A stretch of 28,915 bases of DNA from a virus, in the IMG/VR virus record IMGVR_UViG_3300042288_001345, positions 1-28,915 of that record; one strand, 5' to 3'. The notes beneath the pieces were generated by a model. That model saw only the letters and a program-made list of their open reading frames with translations. It ran no database searches and was not told the DNA's origin. The position numbers and the translations under genes are program-made. Positions 7,870 through 14,485 of this stretch are shown in pieces; positions within the stretch are counted from its first letter, which is position 1, and each line of letters starts with the position of its first letter.

Positions 7870-8217
7870 TCATGCTGCTTTGAGGCCCGGCATGAGGATC
7901 ATGGTCTTGCCTGTGCCACCGCACCGCACGGTGCATTGCGGGAAGTTGCGCTTGAACCAGGCAATGAAATCGGGATCGTTCCAGCAACCGGGCACTTTCC
8001 AGTTCCAGAAGTGGTAGATCTGTGGGTCCACGGAAAGCGTCATAGCGCCCACGCCCTCAATCGAGCGCAGGTCCTGCTTGGCATGGTCGGCAGCGATGAG
8101 GTGCTGGCGGGCGTCGGCCTGCACAGCCTGGGAGTTCCACTGCGCGAAGAGTTCGTTCTTGGCCCCTTCGGCCACTTCGCCAGGGATGTCGCTAAGTGCT
8201 TCTTTGAGGATTTCCAT
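7870..8217 (-). CDS. Hypothetical protein between capsid and portal genes, 115 aa
   Basis: Begins MEILKEALSDIPGEVAEGAKNELF, a helical N-terminus; the C-terminal half has IYHFWNWKVPGCWNDPDF and FPQCTVRCGGTGKTMILM. The GGTGKT string looks like a P-loop at first sight but occurs only 15 residues from the end with no room for a nucleotide-binding fold, so I do not call it an ATPase. AGGGGA lies upstream of the ATG. Its position between major capsid and portal fits a small head protein or assembly factor. Confidence 0.6.
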   Translation of the reverse strand: MEILKEALSDIPGEVAEGAKNELFAQWNSQAVQADARQHLIAADHAKQDLRSIEGVGAMTLSVDPQIYHFWNWKVPGCWNDPDFIAWFKRNFPQCTVRCGGTGKTMILMPGLKAA

Positions 8218-8238
8218 AAAATAAATCCCCTGCCCCGT

Positions 8239-8273
8239 TTGCCGGCGGCCATCGTCGAGACGGCCACCGGCAA
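8239..8273 (-). terminator. Strong hairpin after the capsid gene
   Basis: Arms TTGCCGGCGGCC (8239-8250) and GGCCACCGGCAA (8262-8273) pair over 12 positions with one mismatch on DNA (G-U in one RNA sense) around an 11-base loop. It follows the capsid stop by 16 bases. There is no T run after it on the minus strand, so it is more likely an RNA-stability or attenuating hairpin than a classical intrinsic terminator. Confidence 0.6.
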
Positions 8274-8289
8274 GGGCTGGGGGGCGGGA

Positions 8290-9300
8290 TTACGTGGTCG
8301 CTGCGAATTTTCCGAGGACCGAGGGGTTCGAGACCGCTACGCCGAAGATGGCGTCGCAGAAGCCACGGCGGCCACCGCCGCGGTCTTCAAGCTCTTCCAT
8401 GCGGGGCTTGCGGTTGAATCCGATGGAGACGAGATCCATGTCGAGCACGTAGCCACGGGCAGCGGAGACCGCTGATGCCGCGCCATTGGCGAGGTAGGTG
8501 GAAACGTGAAGAGCCAGGATGCCGAAGTCGCCTTCGTAGATGTCAATCGTGTTCACGATCTTCTTGTCTTCCGCGTTGGAATTGAAGGTGCGCACGGTGC
8601 TCATCACGTTGGTCGATGCCGTTGCCGTGCGGATGAAGTTTGTGAACGCACGCTTGAGGGCGACGCCGCAAACAAGGTCGTAGTTGCGGCGGGCACGGCG
8701 CACACTGTAGATCGACTGGAGCACGTCGATCACGTTGCTCTCGGTGAGAGAAGTCGTCGCGGTCGTGTTGATCGAGGCGGCGGGGGTGCGGAACGTGGAG
8801 TCCACGGCGGTCGCGGTGTCGGCCTGCGCGGTGGAGCTGATCCATGAGCCGATGCCACGGGTCTTGTAGGGGTTCGAGCCGGACTGCACTTGGCTGTCGT
8901 TGTCGGAGCCCATGATGGCCTCGATGTCGATTTTCAGCTCAACAAGCGCCTTGGCTGCCGCCTTGTTGAAGGCTTGCTTTTTGCCAACGCCTGCGAGGTC
9001 GGCGACATTCTCAACAAGGTCGTCCACTTGGAACGCCCGGCGCACCTTTTGGATGCGGCCCGAGAGGAGAACGCGGTTGGCGTGCTCGTCGTCGTAGCTG
9101 GAAACGTCGTCGTTAGCGAGGACGCCTGTGGTTTGCGGGTCGGAGTAGCGGTCGGCTGGCCATTGGAAAAGCACGTTGGCTGGTTCCTTGGACTTTTTGC
9201 ACATGGAGAACAGAGGTGTGTCGCCGGGCTCGATGAGAACCATCGCGTCGGAGATGTCCTCGCGCTGGCCTTTGACTGTGGTGATGGGGGTTGCTGCCAT
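8290..9300 (-). CDS. Major capsid protein (SU10/DUF5309-like, HK97 fold)
   Basis: A 336-aa protein forming the icosahedral shell. The start MAATPITTVKGQREDISDAM followed by IEPGDTPLFSMC is the typical opening of the SU10-like/DUF5309 capsid family. Further matches are FQWPADRYSDP, RVLLSGRIQKVRRAFQVDDL (E-loop/N-arm region), LVELKIDIEAIMGSDN, and SNPYKTRGIGSWISS. The C-terminal part (FGILALHVSTYLANG, GYVLDMDLVSIGFNRKPRME, GRRGFCDAIFGVAVSNPSV) fits the A-domain and final strands. Its gene follows the scaffold gene directly, the standard scaffold-capsid order. It likely assembles with the scaffold into a procapsid. Confidence 0.88.
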   Translation of the reverse strand: MAATPITTVKGQREDISDAMVLIEPGDTPLFSMCKKSKEPANVLFQWPADRYSDPQTTGVLANDDVSSYDDEHANRVLLSGRIQKVRRAFQVDDLVENVADLAGVGKKQAFNKAAAKALVELKIDIEAIMGSDNDSQVQSGSNPYKTRGIGSWISSTAQADTATAVDSTFRTPAASINTTATTSLTESNVIDVLQSIYSVRRARRNYDLVCGVALKRAFTNFIRTATASTNVMSTVRTFNSNAEDKKIVNTIDIYEGDFGILALHVSTYLANGAASAVSAARGYVLDMDLVSIGFNRKPRMEELEDRGGGRRGFCDAIFGVAVSNPSVLGKFAATT

Positions 9301-9345
9301 AGTAGTGGTTTTGGGGGGTTAGAATTTATGGATCATTGGGGTTGG

Positions 9346-10404
9346 TTAGTTGAAAAGTGAGGCGACGAAATTCTCGGCGGCATCACGGTTGCCAGACTTC
9401 TTCAGGGCTTCGAGCGGATCGGATTGGGATTTGGTCTTGGGGGCGGCTGAGGGACTGACAACCTTGGGTGCCATAGCTGGCTTGGCGGCTGCCGGTGCGG
9501 CAGGCTTAGCCTTGGCTGTGGCGGCTTTCTTCTGGATGGCCTCGGCTTGCTGGAAGCGCAGGGCTTGTCCACGAATGGCGTCACCTATGACGAGTTCCAG
9601 ATTCGGTAGCTTGCCGATGCCGGGATACGCTTTCAGCGTAGCCATCATCATCTGGCGGGCTTGGGAATCATCCTGGAACAACTCGGGGTAAGCCTGCCGG
9701 GCTTCAGCCTGGAAACTCTCGCGCTGGGCGAGGTACGTCCGGCGGGCAGGCTCGGCCTTGAGAATCTGGCGGGCAAGGCGCAGGCGTTCTTGAAGCTCTT
9801 GCTTCGTAAACTTGCGCGTGCTGCCGTTTCCCATAGGCACTTCCACTTCGCCGCCTTCGTAGTCCGCCTTCGCAATAAGGTCGGGCACATTGTCGAGCAC
9901 GGTATTGGCTGCGGCCAGTCGGCTTTCCAGCGCCTCGGGCGTGGTGACATCCGCCAACGGATCGGCGGCATCTTGCACCACGATAGGTTGGGCACGGGTG
10001 AGAGCGTCCTTGGCGGCGGTGAGTTCGGCTTGCAGGCTGGTGGCTTGCTCCTCGGCGCTCTTAGCGCGGGCGGTGAGCTTGTCCACTCGCTTGGCGAGCT
10101 TCTTCACAGCGGGGGCTTCGGCGGCTTCGGGGTCTTCTTCTGCGGCGTCGTCTTCGTCCTCGGTGGCGTCTTCGGGTTGTTCGGGATCTTCCGTGGAATC
10201 GGCGTCCGTTTCCGGCGCGTCGGTTTCCTCGGTCTGGTCCTCGGGGTTTATGTCAGTGTTAGTCTCATCCGCGACTGCTTCCTGTGCGGCCTCTTCGGTC
10301 GCCGGAGTCTCATCAATGGTCGGGAGCTTGACTCCCAGCGCGTCGATGACTTCGCCGATGCTGAATCCTGTTTCTGTCTGTTCCATGGTTTTTGTTGCGT
10401 CCAA
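9346..10404 (-). CDS. Capsid scaffolding protein
   Basis: A 352-aa protein. Residues 30-100 are extremely acidic (TEETDAPETDADSTEDPEQP and on). A coiled coil follows (VKKLAKRVDKLTARAKSAEE, LQAELTAAKDALTRA), then a helical section with the Gly-rich turn VEVPMGNGSTRKFTKQELQE, and a basic Ala/Lys/Pro-rich tail ending in a helix (RDAAENFVASLFN). This acidic-coil-basic order immediately upstream of the capsid gene is typical of internal scaffolds, whose basic C-terminal helix contacts the capsid protein. No protease motif is visible, so removal before DNA packaging may be by exit rather than cleavage. Confidence 0.85.
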   Translation of the reverse strand: MDATKTMEQTETGFSIGEVIDALGVKLPTIDETPATEEAAQEAVADETNTDINPEDQTEETDAPETDADSTEDPEQPEDATEDEDDAAEEDPEAAEAPAVKKLAKRVDKLTARAKSAEEQATSLQAELTAAKDALTRAQPIVVQDAADPLADVTTPEALESRLAAANTVLDNVPDLIAKADYEGGEVEVPMGNGSTRKFTKQELQERLRLARQILKAEPARRTYLAQRESFQAEARQAYPELFQDDSQARQMMMATLKAYPGIGKLPNLELVIGDAIRGQALRFQQAEAIQKKAATAKAKPAAPAAAKPAMAPKVVSPSAAPKTKSQSDPLEALKKSGNRDAAENFVASLFN

Positions 10405-10589
10405 GTCGCGGTGTCAGAACTGAGGTCTGGTGCGGGTCCGACATTTTCACGGGCTCGCGGCGAGCAGTTCAGCACTCGCGCTGATACGGGATATGCCTGC
10501 AAAATTTGCAGACTGAAACACACCCGCGCCGGAACCGACCGGAACCGACAGAAAACGACAGAAACCGCCCGTAAATTTATTGCGGAACG

Positions 10590-10617
10590 ATCATTTTCGC
10601 GGCGTCACGAAAATGAT
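10590..10617 (-). terminator. 10-bp perfect inverted repeat after a small gene
   Basis: ATCATTTTCG (10590-10599) and CGAAAATGAT (10608-10617) are perfect complements around an 8-base loop and touch the stop codon of the 78-aa gene. The roughly 210 bases from here to the scaffold start hold no supported gene. No T run follows on the minus strand, so intrinsic termination is uncertain; a protein-binding operator or RNA-end-protecting hairpin is equally possible. Just beyond it there is a short run of GGAACCGAC-type repeats (about 10530-10560). Confidence 0.55.
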
Positions 10618-10853
10618 TATTTCTTTGCAAGAAATGCCTCGGCGCGTGTGCGCTCGATTTCATTGCGCAAGGTGCGAAGGGCTTCCAAGCCGCCTGCGCT
10701 GTGGGCGAGCAGGCCGGGGTTCTGCGCCGTCTGCCACATGCAGGTAATCTCCGCCGCGTCCTCAATCGCGTCGCTTAACTTTGCCAACACAGCACGAAAC
10801 CAAAGCTCCTCCTGCGGCACACACCAAGCGGCTTGTAGGTCTTCAGCACTCAT
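10617..10853 (-). CDS. Hypothetical protein, 78 aa
   Basis: Starts MSAEDLQAAWCVPQEELWF and continues as helices (LAKLSDAIEDAAEITCMWQ, LEALRTLRNEIERTRAEAF). AAGGAG lies eight bases before this ATG; longer in-frame starts run through a CACAGAG-rich repeat and are rejected. It lies in the packaging/head block between terminase and scaffold. No family is recognised; an all-helical small protein here could be a terminase partner or a DNA-binding accessory. Confidence 0.6.
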   Translation of the reverse strand: MSAEDLQAAWCVPQEELWFRAVLAKLSDAIEDAAEITCMWQTAQNPGLLAHSAGGLEALRTLRNEIERTRAEAFLAKK

Positions 10854-10868
10854 TGTAAAAACTCCTTT

Positions 10869-10889
10869 TCTGTGGTCTCTGTGTCCTCT
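10869..10889 (-). repeat. CACAGAG-rich dispersed repeat, copy 1
   Basis: On the minus strand this reads AGAGGACACAGAGA then CCACAGA, matching copy 2 (13906-13926) at 20 of 21 positions. It lies immediately upstream of the ribosome site of the 78-aa gene. Confidence 0.75.
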
Positions 10890-10917
10890 GTGGTCAAAAT
10901 TTTTGAAGAGTTCATAA

Positions 10918-11172
10918 TCAAAAAGGAATCTCCGGCGACTCGGCCAGCGGCACGGCCACTCGCTCTGCGGCTGGTTCGCCCTCTGTTTTCTTCGCTTCAA
11001 AGTAGAGCTTGAAATACTTTTCTCCCGAGTCGCGGTTTGTGTTCACAAAAGCGCTGATCCAATACGGCACGCCAGCAATCGTGCATGAGCCTTTATGCGA
11101 AGGCTGCGTTGACTTTTCCTGCTTCTTGTTCCGGCTCAGAGAGCCCACAAAGTCTGTGCGTTTCTCGCTCAT
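10918..11172 (-). CDS. Hypothetical protein, 84 aa
   Basis: Starts MSEKRTDFVGSLSRNKKQEK, highly basic and polar, then a beta-rich core (GSCTIAGVPYWISAFVNTNR, KYFKLYFEAKKTEG) and an acidic/proline tail ending ESPEIPF. The start overlaps the stop of the HTH gene (ATGA), so translation is coupled. A basic N-terminus plus small beta core and acidic C-terminal tail ending in an aromatic residue resembles single-stranded DNA-binding proteins in general form, but the core is short and I do not claim it. Confidence 0.55.
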   Translation of the reverse strand: MSEKRTDFVGSLSRNKKQEKSTQPSHKGSCTIAGVPYWISAFVNTNRDSGEKYFKLYFEAKKTEGEPAAERVAVPLAESPEIPF

Positions 11173-11321
11173 GCCAGTTTTTCCAGATCGCTTGAGCGAT
11201 ACCAAGCGCGACTCCCGCGCTTGCGTATGGGTTTAATCAACGCACTTTCGACAAGCGTTCGGAATTGTCTCTCAGTAACCCCAAGACGGGCCATGACATC
11301 GCGGCGGCGGAGAAGTTTCAT
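11169..11321 (-). CDS. Small helix-turn-helix protein, 50 aa
   Basis: Starts MKLLRRRDVMARLGVTERQF and ends AWYRSSDLEKLA. The pattern RRDVMARLGVTERQFRTLVE ... YRSSDLEKL is that of excisionase/MerR-like winged HTH (HTH_17) proteins, where a small helix pair is followed by a short wing. It lies directly after the large terminase gene. Longer in-frame upstream starts lie inside terminase and have no protein-like composition. It could be an excisionase, a regulator or a minimal terminase small-subunit-like DNA binder. Confidence 0.65.
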   Translation of the reverse strand: MKLLRRRDVMARLGVTERQFRTLVESALIKPIRKRGSRAWYRSSDLEKLA

Positions 11322-11347
11322 GTTGTTTCCATTATAGGGGAGGCGTG

Positions 11348-13051
11348 TCAATAGCTCCCTCCTGGGCGGGCTCGCAGCATGGCAGGGTCTTCGTAGCCCA
11401 CGCCGGAAAGCGTGATGTAGCGGAGGATGTCGATCCAGTCTTTGGTGGCTCCCTTTTTGCCGTCGGCACCGGTCCATGTTTTCAGCGCATAGATGAGATT
11501 CTGACAGCGTTCGGAGATGTAGAGGCGAGGCGAGTTCAGCGCATCCACTGGCGCGTCTTCGTTGTAGGCGAGCCAATCGTTGATGAGCGTGACACCTTCC
11601 ACAATCGCCTGCCCGCTGGTGGCGCGGAAGTCGAGGCCGATGCGGTCGCTGCATTGCTCGATGAGCGTTCGCACGCCTTCCTGCGTCATCGTCGGCGTGT
11701 TGCCGTAGCGGCTATCCATCCAACGCTCAGAGGGCTCGGCGGAGTCGGCTTTCTCGGCAGCGTCGATGATTCGTTTGTAATCCTCAAAGCCAAAGCCCGC
11801 GCAGGCTTTTTGCGCTGGCCCAGGGCGGCCGTCTTGCAGCCTGCCATCCGCCTCAGCCCACGCGCCGGGGTAGCCTACGCCCTCGATGTATTCGATCTGG
11901 TCAGGCCACTCGCGGTAAATCCAGCACCGGCCATCCGGCGTGTAGCGGATCCAAAGCATCGCCCAGGTCTTGCCCTCGCCGGGGTCCACAAAGTGAAAGA
12001 CCGTGCCATCGCCCGGCACCTTGTCGGCAGGCACCACATGCACGCCTTCGCGAAATTTGGGAAACATCGACATCCGGGCCTTGGTCGGAACGCCATAAGC
12101 ACGCATCAGGATGCGCTCGCGGTTGCTCCCGCGTAGCTCGGTCTCCATGGCCTCGGGGTTGCCGTAGGGGTTGTCGGCGGTGTGGAAATAAACGACGCGG
12201 GCTTTCTCGCGGGTGCATTGCTGGATGCGCGGGACTTGCTCCAGGCCGATGAGGTTGCCATCGCGGTAGCGCGGCAGGAGCGGGGCGTCGCATTCTTCCA
12301 AAGTCTTCGCGCCGTCGAGGTATTCTTTGACGGTTGTCGTGTAGCCTTCCACCGGAGTGAAGCCGATGCCGAGTTCACCGTCTCGCGTAAGCAAACGAAA
12401 GCGCAGGGCTTCAAGCCAGTCCGGCGTCACCAATTCGTCGGCCCATACAAAATTCAACTCGGCACCTTCAATCGAGGAAACATCCATCGAATAGAACTTG
12501 AACCAGCACTGCGAGCCATTCGGCAGCACGAAGCTGTTTTCGGTGAAACCGCCCTTCTGCGAGTAGGTGATATTCGCCACCGCGCCCTTCTTGAGCTTGC
12601 CGCTGGCGGAGGGCTTCCACTCTTTCGGCAGGTATTCCCACAAATAGGGCTGTTGGTTTTGAATGGATGCCGCTTCGGTGGATTGCAGGCACCACACTTT
12701 CGCGCCCGGCGTGTTCACCAAATGCTGCATCGCCTTCCTCGCAAAGTAGCGCGACTTGCCCGAGCGGTTGCCGCCCAGGATAAGCAGCTCCGTGACGCCC
12801 TTGCGAAACTTCTCCCGCAGCTCCGCATAAGCCGCATCCGCCCGCTCCCAGGCGGGGTTCAGCCAGCCATAGCGCCAAGGGTCTTCGACCATGCGAGCGA
12901 TCTGCTCCTCCCGCTCGCGGTGTATGGCGAGCAACTGCGCCTCAGTGGCGGCGACTTTCTGGCCTTGATACCGAACAACAAACCGCCCATCGGCCAACCG
13001 GCCTTCGACCTCGATGAGCGGGATAACTGGGTTTTGCGTTTGGGGAATCAT
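11348..13051 (-). CDS. terL: Terminase large subunit
   Basis: A 567-aa DNA-packaging motor. The ATPase domain has Walker A GGNRSGKS (93-100), Walker B FVWADE (201-206) and coupling-type residues LLTRDGELGIGFTP (221-233). The C-terminal RNase H-like nuclease shows FVDPG (Asp356), RWMDSRYGN (Asp446) and DWIDILRY (Asp541), the three-acid pattern expected for headful or cos cutting. It docks on the portal and cleaves concatemers. It starts three bases after the stop of the 94-aa gene. No small-subunit gene is recognised with certainty; the small helical or HTH proteins on either side are candidates. Confidence 0.93.
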   Translation of the reverse strand: MIPQTQNPVIPLIEVEGRLADGRFVVRYQGQKVAATEAQLLAIHREREEQIARMVEDPWRYGWLNPAWERADAAYAELREKFRKGVTELLILGGNRSGKSRYFARKAMQHLVNTPGAKVWCLQSTEAASIQNQQPYLWEYLPKEWKPSASGKLKKGAVANITYSQKGGFTENSFVLPNGSQCWFKFYSMDVSSIEGAELNFVWADELVTPDWLEALRFRLLTRDGELGIGFTPVEGYTTTVKEYLDGAKTLEECDAPLLPRYRDGNLIGLEQVPRIQQCTREKARVVYFHTADNPYGNPEAMETELRGSNRERILMRAYGVPTKARMSMFPKFREGVHVVPADKVPGDGTVFHFVDPGEGKTWAMLWIRYTPDGRCWIYREWPDQIEYIEGVGYPGAWAEADGRLQDGRPGPAQKACAGFGFEDYKRIIDAAEKADSAEPSERWMDSRYGNTPTMTQEGVRTLIEQCSDRIGLDFRATSGQAIVEGVTLINDWLAYNEDAPVDALNSPRLYISERCQNLIYALKTWTGADGKKGATKDWIDILRYITLSGVGYEDPAMLRARPGGSY

Positions 13052-13054
13052 GGG

Positions 13055-13339
13055 TCAGCGTTTCCTTCCAAAACGAAGTGATGCGCAGAATAGGTTGCGG
13101 CGATTCTCGGATTCAGACATTGGCTTCATACCGAATTTTTCCGCCAACTCCCGCGCTGATGCGCGTTTGAAAAGAGGCTGCAAAATTTTCGCTTTCGTTT
13201 TGTAGCCAAGCCGCACGCAAGTTTCGTGAGCTTCACGCAAAACAGCGCTCTCAGGATAAACGCCCGTCATGCGGAAATACTTGGTTTGAACCCGGAAATC
13301 ATCAGCGGATGTATGCACCAGACAATCTACTTCTTTCAT
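13055..13339 (-). CDS. Hypothetical protein, 94 aa
   Basis: Starts MKEVDCLVHTSADDFRVQTK. Helical stretches PESAVLREAHETCVRLGYKT and KRASARELAEKFGMKPMSES, with a basic C-terminus (SLRFGRKR), resemble a DNA-binding fold; the middle ASARELAEKFGMKP could be an HTH recognition segment. Being directly upstream of the large terminase (three-base gap), it is a candidate small terminase or packaging accessory, but this is only positional. The start overlaps the preceding gene's stop (ATGA). Confidence 0.6.
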   Translation of the reverse strand: MKEVDCLVHTSADDFRVQTKYFRMTGVYPESAVLREAHETCVRLGYKTKAKILQPLFKRASARELAEKFGMKPMSESENRRNLFCASLRFGRKR

Positions 13340-13518
13340 TTTGCAGCCCTTTTTAGTTCGTGTTCATGCAGGCTCAACCAAGCAACGGCCTTCCCAGCAT
13401 CGCCGACATCATCGACCGTCACGCACAAGTCAGAAATCACCCCGGCATCTTGCAGGAGGTTCAGCGCATGGGTGGCGTCGATCCGGCGGAAAGCGATGTA
13501 GTCGCGCAGGGAGTTCAT
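13336..13518 (-). CDS. Hypothetical protein, 60 aa
   Basis: Starts MNSLRDYIAFRRIDATHALN, with helices and a short beta strand (ISDLCVTVDDVGDAGKAVAW). The start at 13518 is chosen because it overlaps the previous stop (ATGA); an ATG five codons upstream is also open. Both ends are stop-start overlaps, so it belongs to a coupled run of small genes. No function is recognised. Confidence 0.6.
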   Translation of the reverse strand: MNSLRDYIAFRRIDATHALNLLQDAGVISDLCVTVDDVGDAGKAVAWLSLHEHELKRAAK

Positions 13519-13934
13519 TTGGATTTCTTCCAACGCTTCAACGCAGCGGCAATTTTTATGGCGGCGTCAGTCGATTCGTGTTCATGCCAACCAAGGCAAT
13601 GCGCAGCGACGCTGGCCAACTCGTCGGCAACAGCCCGTGCCTCGTTGCGTTCTTGCTCCAGCCTCGCCAGCTCCTTAGTCGAACGGAGTTCCAATCCGGA
13701 CAATTTGTCCACCAGCACAGCGACATCCTGCACAGCTCTCGCCGCCATTTTCTTAGCCTCAGACACGCGCCTGTCAGCATTTTCTACTTGTAAAAGCCAA
13801 TCGACAGCAGATACTTTCCGCACTGCTATCGCCTCCTCGAACTCGCACCTTGCCTCACGCAAAAACTCCCACGCCGCAAGTTCACATTGCAAATCGTTCT
13901 CCCTCTCTGTGTTCTCTGTGTCCTCTATAGTCAT
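13515..13934 (-). CDS. Coiled-coil hypothetical protein, 139 aa
   Basis: Starts MTIEDTENTEREND, an unusual peptide encoded by the second copy of the CACAGAG repeat, followed by long helices (WEFLREARCEFEEAIAVRK, SAEAKKMA-type heptads, LEQERNEARAVADELASVAA). A coiled coil covers about residues 50-115. It ends with a basic helix (LKRWKKSK). The start overlaps the upstream stop (ATGA). Function unknown; helical accessory proteins are common at this place in phage genomes. Confidence 0.65.
   Translation of the reverse strand: MTIEDTENTERENDLQCELAAWEFLREARCEFEEAIAVRKVSAVDWLLQVENADRRVSEAKKMAARAVQDVAVLVDKLSGLELRSTKELARLEQERNEARAVADELASVAAHCLGWHEHESTDAAIKIAAALKRWKKSK
13906..13926 (-). repeat. CACAGAG-rich dispersed repeat, copy 2
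   Basis: On the minus strand this reads AGAGGACACAGAGA then ACACAGA, differing from copy 1 (10869-10889) at one position. It overlaps the first codons of the coiled-coil gene and encodes EDTENTE. Confidence 0.75.
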
Positions 13935-14185
13935 AATTCGCTTTCAAAAGTCCGCGCCTTCACCACCAAGCGCCTTGCATTTTCCAGCAGGTCAAAATAA
14001 ACCTCCTGCGCTCCCGGCCAGTTCCGCGTATGTTCCGGAGGCTGCGCATAATGCAACACAGCCCGCAGAGTCGCCGCCAAGTCCGTTGCTAGCTTGCATG
14101 TGTGAGCCACGCCCGGATGGTCCTGCCACTCACGGTGGCAGGACGGGCAGGCTATCGCTGAATCAGATACTATTGTCATATTCAA
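13931..14185 (-). CDS. Hypothetical protein with Cys-rich (zinc ribbon-like) start, 84 aa
   Basis: Starts MNMTIVSDSAIACPSCHREW, and the sequence CPSCHREWQDHPGVAHTCKL gives C-x2-C and later H-x-C ligands, suitable for a small zinc-binding knuckle. The rest is helical (ATDLAATLRAVLHYAQPPEH, VYFDLLENARRLVVKAR). Coupled by ATGA overlap to the coiled-coil gene downstream. No known family can be assigned. Confidence 0.6.
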   Translation of the reverse strand: MNMTIVSDSAIACPSCHREWQDHPGVAHTCKLATDLAATLRAVLHYAQPPEHTRNWPGAQEVYFDLLENARRLVVKARTFESEL

Positions 14186-14201
14186 TAAATTGTTAAGGGT
14201 T

Positions 14202-14474
14202 TCACTTCAAAAGACTCAACTCGATCCGGTGAATCTCACTCTCGATCTCCGCCAGCATCGACCATTGTTCGCGGGTATAGGTGCCCTTGAACGGGAAATC
14301 GCACCGAGAAAATTTGCCGTTCTCAAAGGTAATCGTCACTTTACTTATAGGGCTTGGAGCCGTCACCCCCACTGCGGCAACGTAAGGAGAAAAGCAAGCC
14401 AACTCGGGCTTGTCTGGAATGAGGTCAAAATGATACTCGGTGATGTTCTTTGTGGATTTATGTTTGATGTTCAT
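14202..14474 (-). CDS. Hypothetical protein, 90 aa
   Basis: Starts MNIKHKSTKNITEYHFDLIP; strands VGVTAPSPISKVTITFENGK and CDFPFKGTYTREQW, then a C-terminal helix (SMLAEIESEIHRIELSLLK). A small alpha-beta protein of unknown role just downstream of the helicase gene (11-base gap). Confidence 0.55.
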   Translation of the reverse strand: MNIKHKSTKNITEYHFDLIPDKPELACFSPYVAAVGVTAPSPISKVTITFENGKFSRCDFPFKGTYTREQWSMLAEIESEIHRIELSLLK

Positions 14475-14485
14475 GGTGTTATTTT

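Noticed and set aside
7870-8217. P-loop ATPase from the string GGTGKT
   Set aside because: The string lies 15 residues from the C-terminus, so no nucleotide-binding fold can follow.
9661-10917. Long plus-strand open frame opposite the scaffold gene
   Set aside because: It mirrors the acidic/Ala-rich scaffold codons, has a biased Gly/Phe/Val composition and no ribosome site. Reverse-strand shadow.
11322-11337. TATAAT box just before the 50-aa HTH gene with TTGACA close by
   Set aside because: The two boxes are only nine bases apart, far from the usual 17, and transcription would start at the ATG. Chance match at the end of the terminase gene.
11169-11654. A 161-aa version of the HTH gene starting inside terL
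   Set aside because: The first 110 residues are an Arg/His/Pro-rich shadow of terL; the 50-aa version starts after the terL stop and has a proper HTH.
12182-13081. Plus-strand open frame opposite the large terminase
   Set aside because: Shadow of terL; no domain pattern in its translation.
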